Shown here piece after piece: positions 47,172 to 58,780 of a stretch of 64,000 nucleotides of DNA. Under the pieces are notes generated by a model that saw only the letters and a list, made by a program, of their open reading frames with translations, was not told where the DNA came from and did not search any database. Numbering within the stretch: position 1 is the stretch's first letter; the number at the start of each line of letters is the position of its first letter. The stretch covers positions 1 through 64,000 of the forward strand of contig NZ_FPAB01000002.1 of the NCBI RefSeq assembly GCF_900116145.1, written 5' to 3'. The position numbers and the translations under genes were made by a program. Source of the stretch: Streptomyces harbinensis. GTDB taxonomy: Bacteria; Actinomycetota; Actinomycetes; Streptomycetales; Streptomycetaceae.

Positions 47172-47474
47172 ATGCGACTGACCCCGCACGAACAGGAGCG
47201 GCTGCTGATCCACGTGGCCGCCGATGTGGCCGCGCGGCGGCGCGAGCGCGGCCTGCGGCTCAACCACCCCGAAGCGGTCGCCCTGATCACCGCGCACCTC
47301 CTCGAAGGTGCCAGGGACGGGCGGACCGTCGGCGAGCTCATGGCCTCCGGGCGCGAGGTCCTCAGCCGGGACGAGGTGATGGAGGGCGTCCCGGAGATGC
47401 TCCCCGACGTCCAGGTCGAGGCCACCTTCCCGGACGGCACCAAGCTCGTCACCGTGCACGACCCCATCGTCTGA
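47172..47474 (+). CDS. ureA: urease gamma subunit
   Basis: This 100-aa structural subunit of cytoplasmic urease is the exact usual length. It starts [20 protein letters not shown] and ends with the family segment [17 protein letters not shown]. The ATG has GGAG upstream. It is first of ureA-ureB-ureC-ureF-ureG-ureD, with a GlnR-type half-box in front, so nitrogen supply probably controls the operon. Confidence 0.96.
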   Translation: MRLTPHEQERLLIHVAADVAARRRERGLRLNHPEAVALITAHLLEGARDGRTVGELMASGREVLSRDEVMEGVPEMLPDVQVEATFPDGTKLVTVHDPIV

Positions 47475-47498
47475 CCCACCACCGGCGGGAGCGCCCCT

Positions 47499-47802
47499 GT
47501 GATCCCTGGCGAAGTCCTGTACGCCGACGAACCCGTCCCGCTCAACGAGGGGGCGCCCGTCACCCGGCTGACCGTCCGCAACACCGCCGACCGGCCGGTG
47601 CAGGTCGGCTCGCACTACCACTTCGCCGAGGCCAACCCCGGCCTGGAGTTCGACCGCCGGGCCGCGTACGGCAAGCGGCTGGCGATCGCGGCCGGCACCG
47701 CCGTCCGCTTCGAGCCGGGCATCCCGGCCGAGGTCGCGCTGGTGCCGATCGCGGGGCGGCGGATCGTGCCGGGGCTGCGCGGCGAGACCGGAGGGCCGCT
47801 CG

Positions 47803-47810
<8 letters not shown>
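47499..47810 (+). CDS. ureB: urease beta subunit
   Basis: This 103-aa structural subunit matches the family from [18 protein letters not shown] through [18 protein letters not shown] near residues 36-53 to the [15 protein letters not shown] end. The GTG start is followed closely by the family N-terminus. It overlaps ureC by 8 bp. Confidence 0.96.
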
Positions 47811-49526
<1,716 letters not shown>

Positions 49527-49527
<1 letters not shown>

Positions 49528-50204
49528 TGCCGGCCGCCGCCGCACTGCTGCTGCTCGCCGACGGCCGGTTCCCCGCCGGCGCCCACGCCCACTCCGGCGG
49601 CGCCGAGGCCGCCGTGCACGCCGGCCGGCTCACCGGCCCCGCCGACCTCGCCGCCTTCTGCCTCGGCCGGCTGCACACCACGGGGCTGGTGGCCGCCGCC
49701 CTGGCCGCCGCCGCCTGCGCCGGCCACGACCCGCGGCGACTCGACGAGGCCGCCGACGCCCGTACCCCCGTGCCCGCCCTGCGGGACACCGCCCGCCGGC
49801 TCGGCCGGCAACTGCTGCGCGCCGCCCGCGCCACCTGGCCCGACCCGGCCCTGGACGCCCTCGCCGCCCGGCACCCCGGCGGCCTCCACCAGCCCGTCGT
49901 CCTCGGCCTGGCCGCCCGCGCCGCCGGACTCACCCCCGCCGACGCCGCCCTCGCCGCCGCCTACGAATCCGTCAGCGGACCGGCCACGGCCGTGGTCCGG
50001 CTGCTGGGCCTGGACCCGTTCGACGCCACCGCGCTGCTCGCCCGGCTGGCACCCGACCTCGACACCGTCACCCGGCGCGCCGTCACCGCGGCCGACGCCG
50101 TCCCCGAGCAGGGCACCGACGCCCTGCCGGCCGCCTCCGCCCCGCTGCTCGACATCGCCGCGGAACAGCACGCCGCCCGCAGCGGCCGGCTGTTCGCCTC
50201 CTGA
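49527..50204 (+). CDS. ureF: urease accessory protein UreF
   Basis: This 225-aa protein acts with UreD and UreG in nickel loading of urease. LLLLADGRFPAGAHAHSGGA near residues 7-26 and HQPVVLGLAARAAGLTPADA near 116-135 are family segments. The sequence is very Ala-rich. ATG overlaps the ureC TGA (TGATG). Confidence 0.9.
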
Positions 50205-50216
50205 AGGAGCCGCACC

Positions 50217-50911
<695 letters not shown>

Positions 50912-50915
<4 letters not shown>

Positions 50916-51679
50916 CGGTCACCGCGCGGGCCCGGATCACCGCGGCACCGGGCGGCCGGCTGCCGCTGCTGGCGGGGGAGGGGCCGCTGGCGCTGCGCCG
51001 CACCCGGGCGCGGGAGCCGGGCTGGGCGCAGGTCACCACCGTGGGCGCCATGAGCGGACCGCTGGGCGGGGACCGGCTGCGGCTGACGGTGACGGTGCTG
51101 CCGGGCGCCGCGCTGCGGGTGACCTCGGCGGCGGCGATGGTGGCGCTGCCGGGGCGGGACGGTGCGCAGGCCCGGTACGACACCGTCCTGACGGTCGGCG
51201 AGGGCGGGGTCCTGCACTGGCTGCCGGAGCCGGTGATCAGCGCGGCGGGCAGCGCGCTGCGGATGACCACCCGGGTTGAACTGGCGGCCGGGGCCCATCT
51301 CGTCCTGCGTGAACAGCTCGTGCTGGGCCGGGCGGACGAACCCACCGGGCGGCTGACCACCCGGCTGACCGTCCGCCGCGCGGGCCGTCCGCTGCTCGAC
51401 CAGGAACTGGACATCGGTCCTGGCGCCCCGGGCTGGGACGCGGGCGCGGTCCTCGGCGGCCACCGGGCGGTCGGCCAAGTGCTGGTGGTGGACCCGGAGC
51501 GGATGAACGAGCCGGTGGCGGTGGCGCTGCCGGGCCCGGCAGCGGTGCTGGCCCCGCTGCCCGGGCCCGGCGCGCTGGCCACGGTGCTGGCCCCGGACGG
51601 CCTGGCGCTGTCCCGGCAGCTGACCGGGATCGCCGAGCGGATGACGAGCGGAGCACGGCGGGAACCGGTGGCGGTGTGA
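50912..51679 (+). CDS. ureD: urease accessory protein UreD (UreH)
   Basis: This 255-aa protein is the scaffold that binds apo-urease and recruits UreF-UreG. Family features include [20 protein letters not shown] near residues 28-47, [14 protein letters not shown], and [14 protein letters not shown] near 95-108. The ATG overlaps the ureG stop (ATGA). ureE is absent from the cluster, as in many actinomycetes. Confidence 0.9.
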
Positions 51680-51704
51680 ACCGCTGCCGGTTCCCGCCGG
51701 CCGG

Positions 51705-52340
51705 TCAGCCCAGGATGCCCCGTTCGTAGCCGGTGGCCACCGCCGCCGCCCGGTCGTTGACGCCCAGCTTGGTGTACAGGTGGGCGAGATGGGTCTTCAC
51801 CGTGGCCTCACTGATGAACAGCTCGGCCGCGATCTCCCGGTTGGAGCTGCCCTTGGCGACCAGCCCCAGCACCTGGCGCTCCCGGGTGCTCAGCGCCTCG
51901 CCGACCGGCTCGCGCACCCGGGAGACCAGCCGGGTGGCGACCGCGGGGGAGAGCACGGTACGGCCCTCCGCCGCCGCGCGGACCGCCGCGAACAACTCGT
52001 CGCGCGGGGTGTCCTTGAGCAAATAGCCGGTCGCGCCCGCCTCGATGGCCGGCAGCGTGTCGGAATCGGTGTCGTAGGTGGTGAGCACCAGCACCTTGCA
52101 GCGCAGCCGCCGCCGGACCAGCTCACGGATCGCCGCGACCCCGCCGCCGCCCGGCATCCGCAGATCCATCAGCACCACATCGGGGGCCAGCCGCTGGGCC
52201 AGCTCCACGCCGGTCGGCCCGTCCGCGGCCTCACCGAGGACCGTGAAATCGGTGGAGGTGGCGAACATGCCGCGCAGCCCGTCCCGGACCACCGGGTGGT
52301 CGTCCACGATCAGCAAGGAGATGGGGAGTTGATCAGCCAT
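51705..52340 (-). CDS. NarL/LuxR-type response regulator
   Basis: This 211-aa response regulator has an N-terminal receiver with the phosphoacceptor Asp in VVLMDLRMPGGGG near residues 55-67 and Lys in LLKDTP. The C-terminal LuxR HTH is LSTRERQVLGLVAKGSSNRE near 145-164 with EATVKTHLAHLYTKL. It overlaps the 3' end of the histidine kinase gene by 8 bp, so it is the cognate regulator. The likely target is the ABC exporter operon it belongs to. Confidence 0.93.
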   Translation of the reverse strand: MADQLPISLLIVDDHPVVRDGLRGMFATSTDFTVLGEAADGPTGVELAQRLAPDVVLMDLRMPGGGGVAAIRELVRRRLRCKVLVLTTYDTDSDTLPAIEAGATGYLLKDTPRDELFAAVRAAAEGRTVLSPAVATRLVSRVREPVGEALSTRERQVLGLVAKGSSNREIAAELFISEATVKTHLAHLYTKLGVNDRAAAVATGYERGILG

Positions 52341-53598
52341 GGCGGACCAACGGTACGCGAGCGGAGACGGCCGTGCCCTGGCCGGGCTCGGATTCGACGT
52401 CCACCGTGCCCGCCAGCCGCGCCGCGCGCGCCCGCATGCCGCCGAGGCCGAAGCCGCCCGTGCGGCCCGGGGACCGGGGCGCCGCCGGCTCGAAGCCCCG
52501 GCCGTCGTCGCGGACGTCCAGGGTCACCTCGTCGTCCATGTAGGACAGCGTCACTCCCACCCGGCCCGCCTCCGCGTGCCGCCCGGCGTTCGCCAGGGCT
52601 TCCTGTGCGATCCGCAGCAACGTCGCCTCGACCTCCTCGTGCAGCGGCTCCACGGTGCCGGTGATGGTGAACGTGGCCGGCACCGCGAACTCCTCCGTCC
52701 AGCCGTCGACCGCCTTCTTCAGCGCCTCGGGAAGGCTGTGGTGCTCCAGCGCCCCGGGCCCCAGGTTCTGCACGGAACGACGGGCCTCGCCCAAACTGGC
52801 CCTGGCCAGGGTCGCGGCCCGCGCCACATGGGCCCGGGACGTGGTCTCGTCGGTGGTCGCCGTGGCCGCCTGGAGCTGGGTGATGATCCCGGTGAGCCCC
52901 TGGGCGATGGTGTCGTGGATCTCGGCGGCCAGCCGCTGCCGCTCCTGGGTGACCCCGGCCTCGCGAGCCTGCACCACCAGCATGTTCTGCAGGGCGGCGT
53001 TGTCCCTCAGGGCCTGCTCCAGCCGGGTGTTGGTGCGCTCCAGCTCGGCGATGGTGGCGGCCCTCGCCCGGCTGCGCTCCTCCTCCCGTCCCGCGAGGTG
53101 GCCGAACAGCAGGGTGAGCGAGCCGTGCAGAGCGAACAGCCCCGCGAACATGGCCCACGTCATCCCGCTCCGGAGCGGAAACCCTCCCGTGTTGGAGCCG
53201 GCCATGATGACCGCCGTCGTCAGCAGACCCGCCCGCACCGCCCGCCGGGGCAGCAGCCGGTCCGCGTCGAAGTAGCCCAGCACCGCGTAGATGCCGAACA
53301 CCGGGTTCACCCAGTTGAAGGCGAAGGCGAGCGCGGTTCTGGTCCAGAAGTACACCTGCCCGGACACCGCAACCGGCGGGTCGCCGCGCCGCTCCGTGCG
53401 GCCCCGCCACAGCTGGAGGGCGAGCGCGGCGGCCAGCAGCCCCGCCCCCGCGTACATCCCCCGGGTCGTGGTGATGACCCCGTAGGTGAGCACGGCCAGC
53501 AGCGAGCTCAGCCCCAGCGTCCCGTAGGGCGCCCAGCGGTACCACCGCTGCCAGCTCTCCTCGACCGTCAACCGGCTCACTGCCCCGCCCTTCCGCAT
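52333..53598 (-). CDS. histidine kinase (HisKA_3 type)
   Basis: This 421-aa membrane kinase has several hydrophobic helices in the first 170 residues. The phosphoacceptor is in AAEIHDTIAQGLTGIITQLQ (HisKA_3). The ATPase has ALANAGRHAEAGRVGVTL and VRDDGRGFEP, with a final GLGGMRARA. A coiled-coil segment links the membrane part to the kinase. ATG 53598 (MRKGGAV) or GTG 53580 may be the start. It follows the ABC permease gene in a minus-strand operon. Confidence 0.92.
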   Translation of the reverse strand: MRKGGAVSRLTVEESWQRWYRWAPYGTLGLSSLLAVLTYGVITTTRGMYAGAGLLAAALALQLWRGRTERRGDPPVAVSGQVYFWTRTALAFAFNWVNPVFGIYAVLGYFDADRLLPRRAVRAGLLTTAVIMAGSNTGGFPLRSGMTWAMFAGLFALHGSLTLLFGHLAGREEERSRARAATIAELERTNTRLEQALRDNAALQNMLVVQAREAGVTQERQRLAAEIHDTIAQGLTGIITQLQAATATTDETTSRAHVARAATLARASLGEARRSVQNLGPGALEHHSLPEALKKAVDGWTEEFAVPATFTITGTVEPLHEEVEATLLRIAQEALANAGRHAEAGRVGVTLSYMDDEVTLDVRDDGRGFEPAAPRSPGRTGGFGLGGMRARAARLAGTVDVESEPGQGTAVSARVPLVRHG

Positions 53599-53636
53599 GA
53601 ATCCCCGTCGCCGCGGCTCCCCGCAGCCGCTCACCG

Positions 53637-54395
53637 CTACTCCCAGCGGAACCGGCGTATCGCCACGGCCGTCAGCACCATCGTCCACAGCGCCATCACA
53701 CCCAGATGCGACCAGGCCGGCCACGCCCCCGTCGCCGCCTGGTCCAGGGCCTGGGAAGCGGCCCCGAACGGGGTGAGCTGCACGATGTCCCGCAAGGCGT
53801 CCGGCATGGTCTGCACCGGCAGCCACACCCCGGCGGTGAACATCGCCGGGAAGAAGACGACCGTACCCACAGTCTGGGCGATTTTGGTGGTCCGGGACAG
53901 AGCCGTGATGACGGCCCCCAGCGCCAGCGCGGCGGCCCCGGTGAGCAGCAGCGCCAGCAGATACCCCGCCAACTGGTCCGGCAGCGCCACGGAGAAGGCC
54001 AGCCGGCCGACCACCAGGGCCAGCGCCACCGACACCGCGATCGCCGTCCCGTGCAGCACCAGCTGCGCCGTCAGCAGAGTCTGCGGCCGGGCCGGGGTGG
54101 CCGACAGCCGGCGCAGGATGCCCCGCTCCCGGTAGCCGGAGAGCACCGCCGGCATGGACTGGACCCCGGCCACGATCATCGACAGCAGCACCGCCACCGG
54201 TACGTACAGATCGATCACCCGCCGGCCGTCCAGATCCTCGCTCGCCTCCCGGAAGGCCGGGATCAGCCCCAGGATCGAGATCAGCGCGGTGGGGAAGACA
54301 AGGATCCAGAAGATCGCCCCCGGCTCCCGGGTGAACAGCCGGAACTCGCTCCTGAGCACCGCCCGCGACGCGCGGGAATCCTGCGTGGTCGCCAT
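53637..54395 (-). CDS. ABC-2 type transporter permease
   Basis: This 252-aa membrane permease has about six hydrophobic helices, beginning IFWILVFPTALISILGLIP near residues 28-47. It is partner to the ATPase gene just upstream (1-bp gap). Type ABC-2 exporters of this size commonly export drugs or lipids. Together with the two-component system it looks like a stress-responsive export unit. Confidence 0.9.
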   Translation of the reverse strand: MATTQDSRASRAVLRSEFRLFTREPGAIFWILVFPTALISILGLIPAFREASEDLDGRRVIDLYVPVAVLLSMIVAGVQSMPAVLSGYRERGILRRLSATPARPQTLLTAQLVLHGTAIAVSVALALVVGRLAFSVALPDQLAGYLLALLLTGAAALALGAVITALSRTTKIAQTVGTVVFFPAMFTAGVWLPVQTMPDALRDIVQLTPFGAASQALDQAATGAWPAWSHLGVMALWTMVLTAVAIRRFRWE

Positions 54396-54396
54396 G

Positions 54397-55305
54397 TCAG
54401 CTCTCCTTCGCGTGGGCGGTCAGCCCGAGATAGGCGTCGTCCAGGGTGGCGTCGGTGACCCGCAGCTGACGCACCGTGATCCGCTGCCGGGCCAGCAGCG
54501 CGATCACCGCGTTGACCGAGGCGTCGTCGCCCTCGATCACCAGCCGGTCGTCCTTGCGCCGGTCCCAGCGCACCAGCGGCAGACCGGCCAGCTCGTCGTC
54601 GCTCAGCGGCCGGGACGGCACGAAGGAGATCACCGTGGACGCCGCCGACCGCCCGATCAGCCCGTCCGGGGTGTCCAGCGCGGCGACCCGGCCCCGGTCG
54701 ATCACCGCGACCCGGTCGCACAGCCGCTGCGCCTCCTCCATGAAGTGCGTCACGAGCAGCACGGTGACCCCCGAGTCCCGCACCTCCTCGATCAGCTGCC
54801 AGGTCTCCCGCCTGCCGTGCGGATCGAGCCCGGTGGTCAGCTCGTCGAGCACCACGACCCGGGGATTGCCGATCAGCGCCAGCGCGATGAACAGCCGCTG
54901 CTGCTGACCGCCCGACAGCTTCCCGAACCGAACGTCCAGCCGCTCCGCCAGCCCCAACCGCTCCACCAGGGGCTGCCACGCGGCCGGCCGCCGGTAGAAG
55001 GAGGCGTACAGCTCCAGCGCCTCCCGCACCGTGATCTTGGGCTGGAGCGCGCTCTGCTGAAGCTGCGCCCCCAGCAGCTCGGTGACCTCCCGGCGATCCG
55101 CCAGCGGGTCCAGACCGCCCACCCGGATCTGCCCCTCGTCGGGCACCCGCAGCCCCTCGACGCACTCCACGGTCGTGGTCTTGCCCGCGCCGTTGGGACC
55201 GAGGATCCCGAAGATCTCCCCCTCGTCGACGGAGAACGTGACCCCGTCCACCACGGGCCTGCCGCCGTACCGCTTGCGGAGCCCGCTGACCTCGATGATT
55301 GCCAT
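54397..55305 (-). CDS. ABC transporter ATP-binding protein
   Basis: This 302-aa ATPase of the DRA/CcmA-like type has Walker A GPNGAGKTTTVECVEGL near residues 38-54, the signature LSGGQQQRLFIALAL near 132-146, and Walker B VVVLDELTTGLDPHGR near 153-168; the usual DEPT is DELT. The C-terminal extension (about 220-302) is common in drug exporters. ATG 55305 with GAGGGC upstream is chosen over the extension to 55365. Confidence 0.93.
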   Translation of the reverse strand: MAIIEVSGLRKRYGGRPVVDGVTFSVDEGEIFGILGPNGAGKTTTVECVEGLRVPDEGQIRVGGLDPLADRREVTELLGAQLQQSALQPKITVREALELYASFYRRPAAWQPLVERLGLAERLDVRFGKLSGGQQQRLFIALALIGNPRVVVLDELTTGLDPHGRRETWQLIEEVRDSGVTVLLVTHFMEEAQRLCDRVAVIDRGRVAALDTPDGLIGRSAASTVISFVPSRPLSDDELAGLPLVRWDRRKDDRLVIEGDDASVNAVIALLARQRITVRQLRVTDATLDDAYLGLTAHAKES

Positions 55306-55443
55306 GCCCTCAGGATTCCGCGGCCGGCACCCCGGCCACATCGCCCACCGGGCCAGACCTCGCATCCCCCGATCGGCGGATGCGGCATCATCCCCCGAGG
55401 GCAGCCGCCCGGTCGTCCCCCGCCCGCGCTCAGCCCCGCGTGC

Positions 55444-56106
55444 TCAGCCCCGCGCGGCGGCGGCCCGCAGCAGCTCGGGCAGCTTCCGCATGTCCTCGAA
55501 CACCACCGTGTCCGCCCCCGCCAGCCAGTCCGCCGGCGTCAGCCCGCCCGCGTACCCGAACGCCCGCATCCCGGCCGCCCGCGCCGCTCGCACCCCGTAC
55601 TGGCTGTCCTCCACCACCGCGCAGCGCGCCGGGTCCACCCCGAGCCGCTGCGCCGCGTGCAGGAACAGATCGGGCTCCGGCTTGCCGCGCGCCACCTCGG
55701 AGGCGCTGAAGATCCGCCCCTCGAACCGCTCCCGCAGCCCGGTGCGGCCCAGCGTGCGGCGCATCTTCTCGTGCGAACCGCTGGAGGCGATGCAGGAGGG
55801 CAGCACGATCGCGTCCAGCGCCTCCACCACGCCCGGCACCGGCAGCAGCTCCGTGTCGATCGCCTCCGCGAGCCGGGCCCGGTACAGCGCGTTCCACCGG
55901 GCCGCCGCCTCCTCGCCCAGCCGCTCGGCGACCTGCGCGGTCACCGAGCGCTCCGAACGCCCCAGGAAGCGGTCGACGATCTCCCGCTCGGTCAGTGGCC
56001 AGCCCAGCTGGGCGCCCAGCTCCACACACACCCGCAGCGCCAGGGGCTCGCTGTCCACCAGCACCCCGTCGCAGTCGAAGATCACCAGTTCGATAGCGGA
56101 AGACAC
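55444..56106 (-). CDS. HAD family hydrolase (beta-phosphoglucomutase-like)
   Basis: This 220-aa protein is a subfamily IA HAD. Motif I is VIFDCDGVLVDSEPLALRV at residues 8-26 (nucleophile Asp). Motif II is ASSGSHEK, and the lysine is in ARGKPEPDLFLHAA near 139-152. Motif IV is VVEDSQYGVRAARAAGM. The DSEP helical cap is as in beta-phosphoglucomutase and sugar phosphatases. It is divergent from the Lrp-type regulator across 66 bp; the substrate is unknown. Confidence 0.9.
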   Translation of the reverse strand: MSSAIELVIFDCDGVLVDSEPLALRVCVELGAQLGWPLTEREIVDRFLGRSERSVTAQVAERLGEEAAARWNALYRARLAEAIDTELLPVPGVVEALDAIVLPSCIASSGSHEKMRRTLGRTGLRERFEGRIFSASEVARGKPEPDLFLHAAQRLGVDPARCAVVEDSQYGVRAARAAGMRAFGYAGGLTPADWLAGADTVVFEDMRKLPELLRAAAARG

Positions 56107-56172
56107 CCCCGCACCCTACCTCCCGCTCCGCGGCGGCCCCCGGGCCCGCCCGCGTCCGGTAGGTTACGCACC

Positions 56173-56613
56173 GTGGAGGAACTGGATCGCCGGATCGTGG
56201 AGTTGCTCGTCAAGGACGGGCGGATGAGCTATACGGACCTCGGAAAGGCCACCGGGCTTTCCACCTCGGCCGTGCACCAGCGGGTCCGCCGCCTGGAGCA
56301 GCGCGGCGTCATCCGCGGCTACAGCGCCATCGTCGACCCGCAGGCCATCGACCTGCCGCTGACGGCGTTCATCTCCGTCAAACCGTTCGACCCCAGCGCC
56401 CCCGACGACATCGCCGAACGGCTCGCCGACGTCCCCGAGATCGAGGCGTGCCACAGCGTCGCCGGCGACGAGAACTACATCCTGAAGGTCCGGGTGGCCA
56501 CCCCCATCGAGCTGGAACACCTGCTCGCCCGGGTCCGCTCGCTGGCCGGAGTCTCCACCCGCACCACCGTCGTGCTCTCCACCCCGTACGAGGCCCGCCC
56601 GCCCCGGATCTGA
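56173..56613 (+). CDS. Lrp/AsnC family regulator
   Basis: This 146-aa protein has an N-terminal HTH (DGRMSYTDLGKATGLSTSAV near residues 16-35) and a C-terminal RAM domain of about 80 residues, as in amino-acid-responsive regulators. GTG 56173 (VEELDRRIVELL) is the start. It is 32 bp before an amidohydrolase gene and may control it. The effector amino acid is unknown. Confidence 0.92.
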   Translation: MEELDRRIVELLVKDGRMSYTDLGKATGLSTSAVHQRVRRLEQRGVIRGYSAIVDPQAIDLPLTAFISVKPFDPSAPDDIAERLADVPEIEACHSVAGDENYILKVRVATPIELEHLLARVRSLAGVSTRTTVVLSTPYEARPPRI

Positions 56614-56645
56614 ACCCGGCGCGGGCACCGGGGAGACTGGAGCCC

Positions 56646-58283
56646 ATGACCGACAGCTCCACCCCGGGACGGGCCAGGACCGTCCTGCTGCGCCGCGGCG
56701 AGGTGCACAGCCCCGCCGATCCGTTCGCCACCGCGATGGCCGTCGAGGGCGACCGCGTCGCCTGGGTCGGCTCCGAGGGCGCCGCCGACTCGCTCGCCGC
56801 CACCGCCGACGAGGTCGTCGACCTCGACGGCGCCCTCGTCACCCCCGCCTTCACCGACGCCCATGTGCACACCACCGCCACCGGGCTCGCGCTCACCGGC
56901 CTCGACCTGACCGGCTCCGCCACCCCGGCCGAGGCCCTGGAGCGGATCCGCGCCTACGCCGCCGGCCGCCCCGCCGGCGCCGCGCTGCTCGGCCACGGCT
57001 GGGACGCCTCCGGCTGGCCCGGCGGCCGGCCGCCCACCCGCGCCGAACTCGACGAGGCGGCCGGGCACCGTCCGCTCTACCTCAGCCGCGTCGACGCCCA
57101 CTCTGCGCTCGCCACGACCGCGCTGCTCGACCTGGTGCCCGGCGTCACCGCGCTCACCGGCTACCGCGCGGACGGACCGCTCACCGGCGACGCCCACCAC
57201 GCGGTGCGGCACGCCGCCGACGACGCCCTCACCGACGCGCAGCGCGCCGACGCCCAGCGCGCCACCCTGCGCCGCGCCGCCGCCCTGGGCATCGGCACCC
57301 TCCACGAGTGCGCGGGCCCGGACATCTCCAGCGAGGACGACTTCACCGCGCTGCTCGCCCTCGCCGCCGCCGAGCCGGGGCCGCGGGTCGTCGGCTACTG
57401 GGGCGAACTCGTCACCGGCGCCAAGGACGCCGCCCGGGTGCGCGACCTGGGCGCGGCCGGCGCCGGCGGCGACCTCTTCGCCGACGGCTCCCTCGGCTCC
57501 CACACCGCCCATCTCCACGCCCCGTACCACGACGCGGACCACACCGGCACCGCCCACCTGGACGCGCGCACCATCGCCGCCCACGTCGCCGCGTGCACCG
57601 AGGCAGGACTCCAGGCGGGCTTCCACGCCATCGGCGACGCCGCCCTCACCTCCGTCACCGAGGGCGTACGGGCCGCCGCGGAGCAGGTCGGCCTCACCCG
57701 GGTGCGGGCGCTGCGGCACCGGGTGGAACACGCCATGCTGCTCACCGGCGAGCACATCGCCGCCTTCGCCGAACTCGCGCTCACCGCCTCCGTCCAGCCC
57801 GCCTTCGACGCGGCCTGGGGCGGCGAGGAGGGCATGTACGCCCAGCGGCTCGGCACCGAGCGGGCCCGCACCCTCAACCCGTACGCCGCCCTGCTGCGCG
57901 CCGGGGTGCCGCTGGCGCTCGGCTCCGACGCGCCGGTCACCCCGCTCGACCCGTGGGGCACCCTGCGCGCCGCCGCCTTCCACCGCACGCCGGAGCACCG
58001 CGTTTCGGTACGGGCCGCGTTCGCCGCGCACACCCGGGGCGGCTGGCGGGCCATCGGCCGGGACGACGCGGGGGCCCTGGTGCCCGGCGCGCCCGCCGAC
58101 TACGCGGTGTGGCGGACCGGGGAGCTGATCGTCCAGACCCCGGACGACCGGATCGCCCGCTGGTCCACCGACCCGCGGGCCGCCACGCCCGGGCTGCCGG
58201 ACCTCACCCCGGGAACACCGGTGCCCGAGTGCCTGCGTACCGTGGTGGGCGGGCAGATCGTGTACGACCGGCTGAACGAGTGA
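56646..58283 (+). CDS. amidohydrolase family protein (YtcJ-like)
   Basis: This 545-aa metal-dependent hydrolase is of the Amidohydro_3 type. The metal motif DAHVHTTATGLALTG lies near residues 77-91. Further family parts include ADGSLGSHTAHLHAP (about 281-295), FHAIGDAALTSVTEG near 326-340 and LGSDAPVTPLDPW near 424-436. ATG 56646 is the likely start (MTDSSTPGRA). It follows the Lrp gene closely and may form a pair with it. The substrate is unknown. Confidence 0.9.
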   Translation: MTDSSTPGRARTVLLRRGEVHSPADPFATAMAVEGDRVAWVGSEGAADSLAATADEVVDLDGALVTPAFTDAHVHTTATGLALTGLDLTGSATPAEALERIRAYAAGRPAGAALLGHGWDASGWPGGRPPTRAELDEAAGHRPLYLSRVDAHSALATTALLDLVPGVTALTGYRADGPLTGDAHHAVRHAADDALTDAQRADAQRATLRRAAALGIGTLHECAGPDISSEDDFTALLALAAAEPGPRVVGYWGELVTGAKDAARVRDLGAAGAGGDLFADGSLGSHTAHLHAPYHDADHTGTAHLDARTIAAHVAACTEAGLQAGFHAIGDAALTSVTEGVRAAAEQVGLTRVRALRHRVEHAMLLTGEHIAAFAELALTASVQPAFDAAWGGEEGMYAQRLGTERARTLNPYAALLRAGVPLALGSDAPVTPLDPWGTLRAAAFHRTPEHRVSVRAAFAAHTRGGWRAIGRDDAGALVPGAPADYAVWRTGELIVQTPDDRIARWSTDPRAATPGLPDLTPGTPVPECLRTVVGGQIVYDRLNE

Positions 58284-58780
58284 GCCCGCGGCCCGCCGCA
58301 TACCGCCGAACGACGTGCGCTGTACCGGTCGCCCGCGGCGGCCAGGCTGGCACTGACCTGGAGTTTTCCTGAGAAACCCCAGGTCACACGAGTGTTGACA
58401 GGCGGCGGTCGGCGGACGGTAGGTTCGGCCGGGTCCACCACAGGACGTCCGGCCGGCGCTCTTTCCGCGCAGTCGTCGAACGCCGCTGGGCCAGAGGGTG
58501 GGGCGCCGCCATAGGGCGCCCCGTCACTGGGAGCCAGGTCCAGCGCCCGCGGCACGGGGGCGGAAGGTTTCGTCCGGCCGGCTGGTGCGACCCGGGTGGG
58601 GCCCGGATGCTCAGTAGACAACGGCTCTCGGTCGATCCGCAGCCAGCGGGTCCCAGGTCGGCCCGAAGGGCACCGGGCCCCGATCCCGCAGCGTGGTGAA
58701 CCCCGCCGCGCACCCTGCCGCGCGCGCTATCCGAGGTACCGTCACCTCAGCACCGCTCGATCTGCAGGAAGGCCACGACC
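58284..58780. other. intergenic region, 497 bp
   Basis: It contains a promoter-like TTGACA (58395-58400) and TAGGTT (58420-58425), spacer 19 bp, and several hairpins such as GGGGCGCC with GGGCGCCCC. Start codons in the stretch have no convincing ribosome site. It could be a long leader of lnt or a small RNA. AGGAAGG at 58766-58772 is the lnt ribosome site. Confidence 0.45.

Noticed and set aside
58384..58713. Minus-strand ORFs between the amidohydrolase and lnt
   Set aside because: Overlap the promoter-like region, Pro/Ala/Arg-rich composition, no domain and no ribosome site of note.
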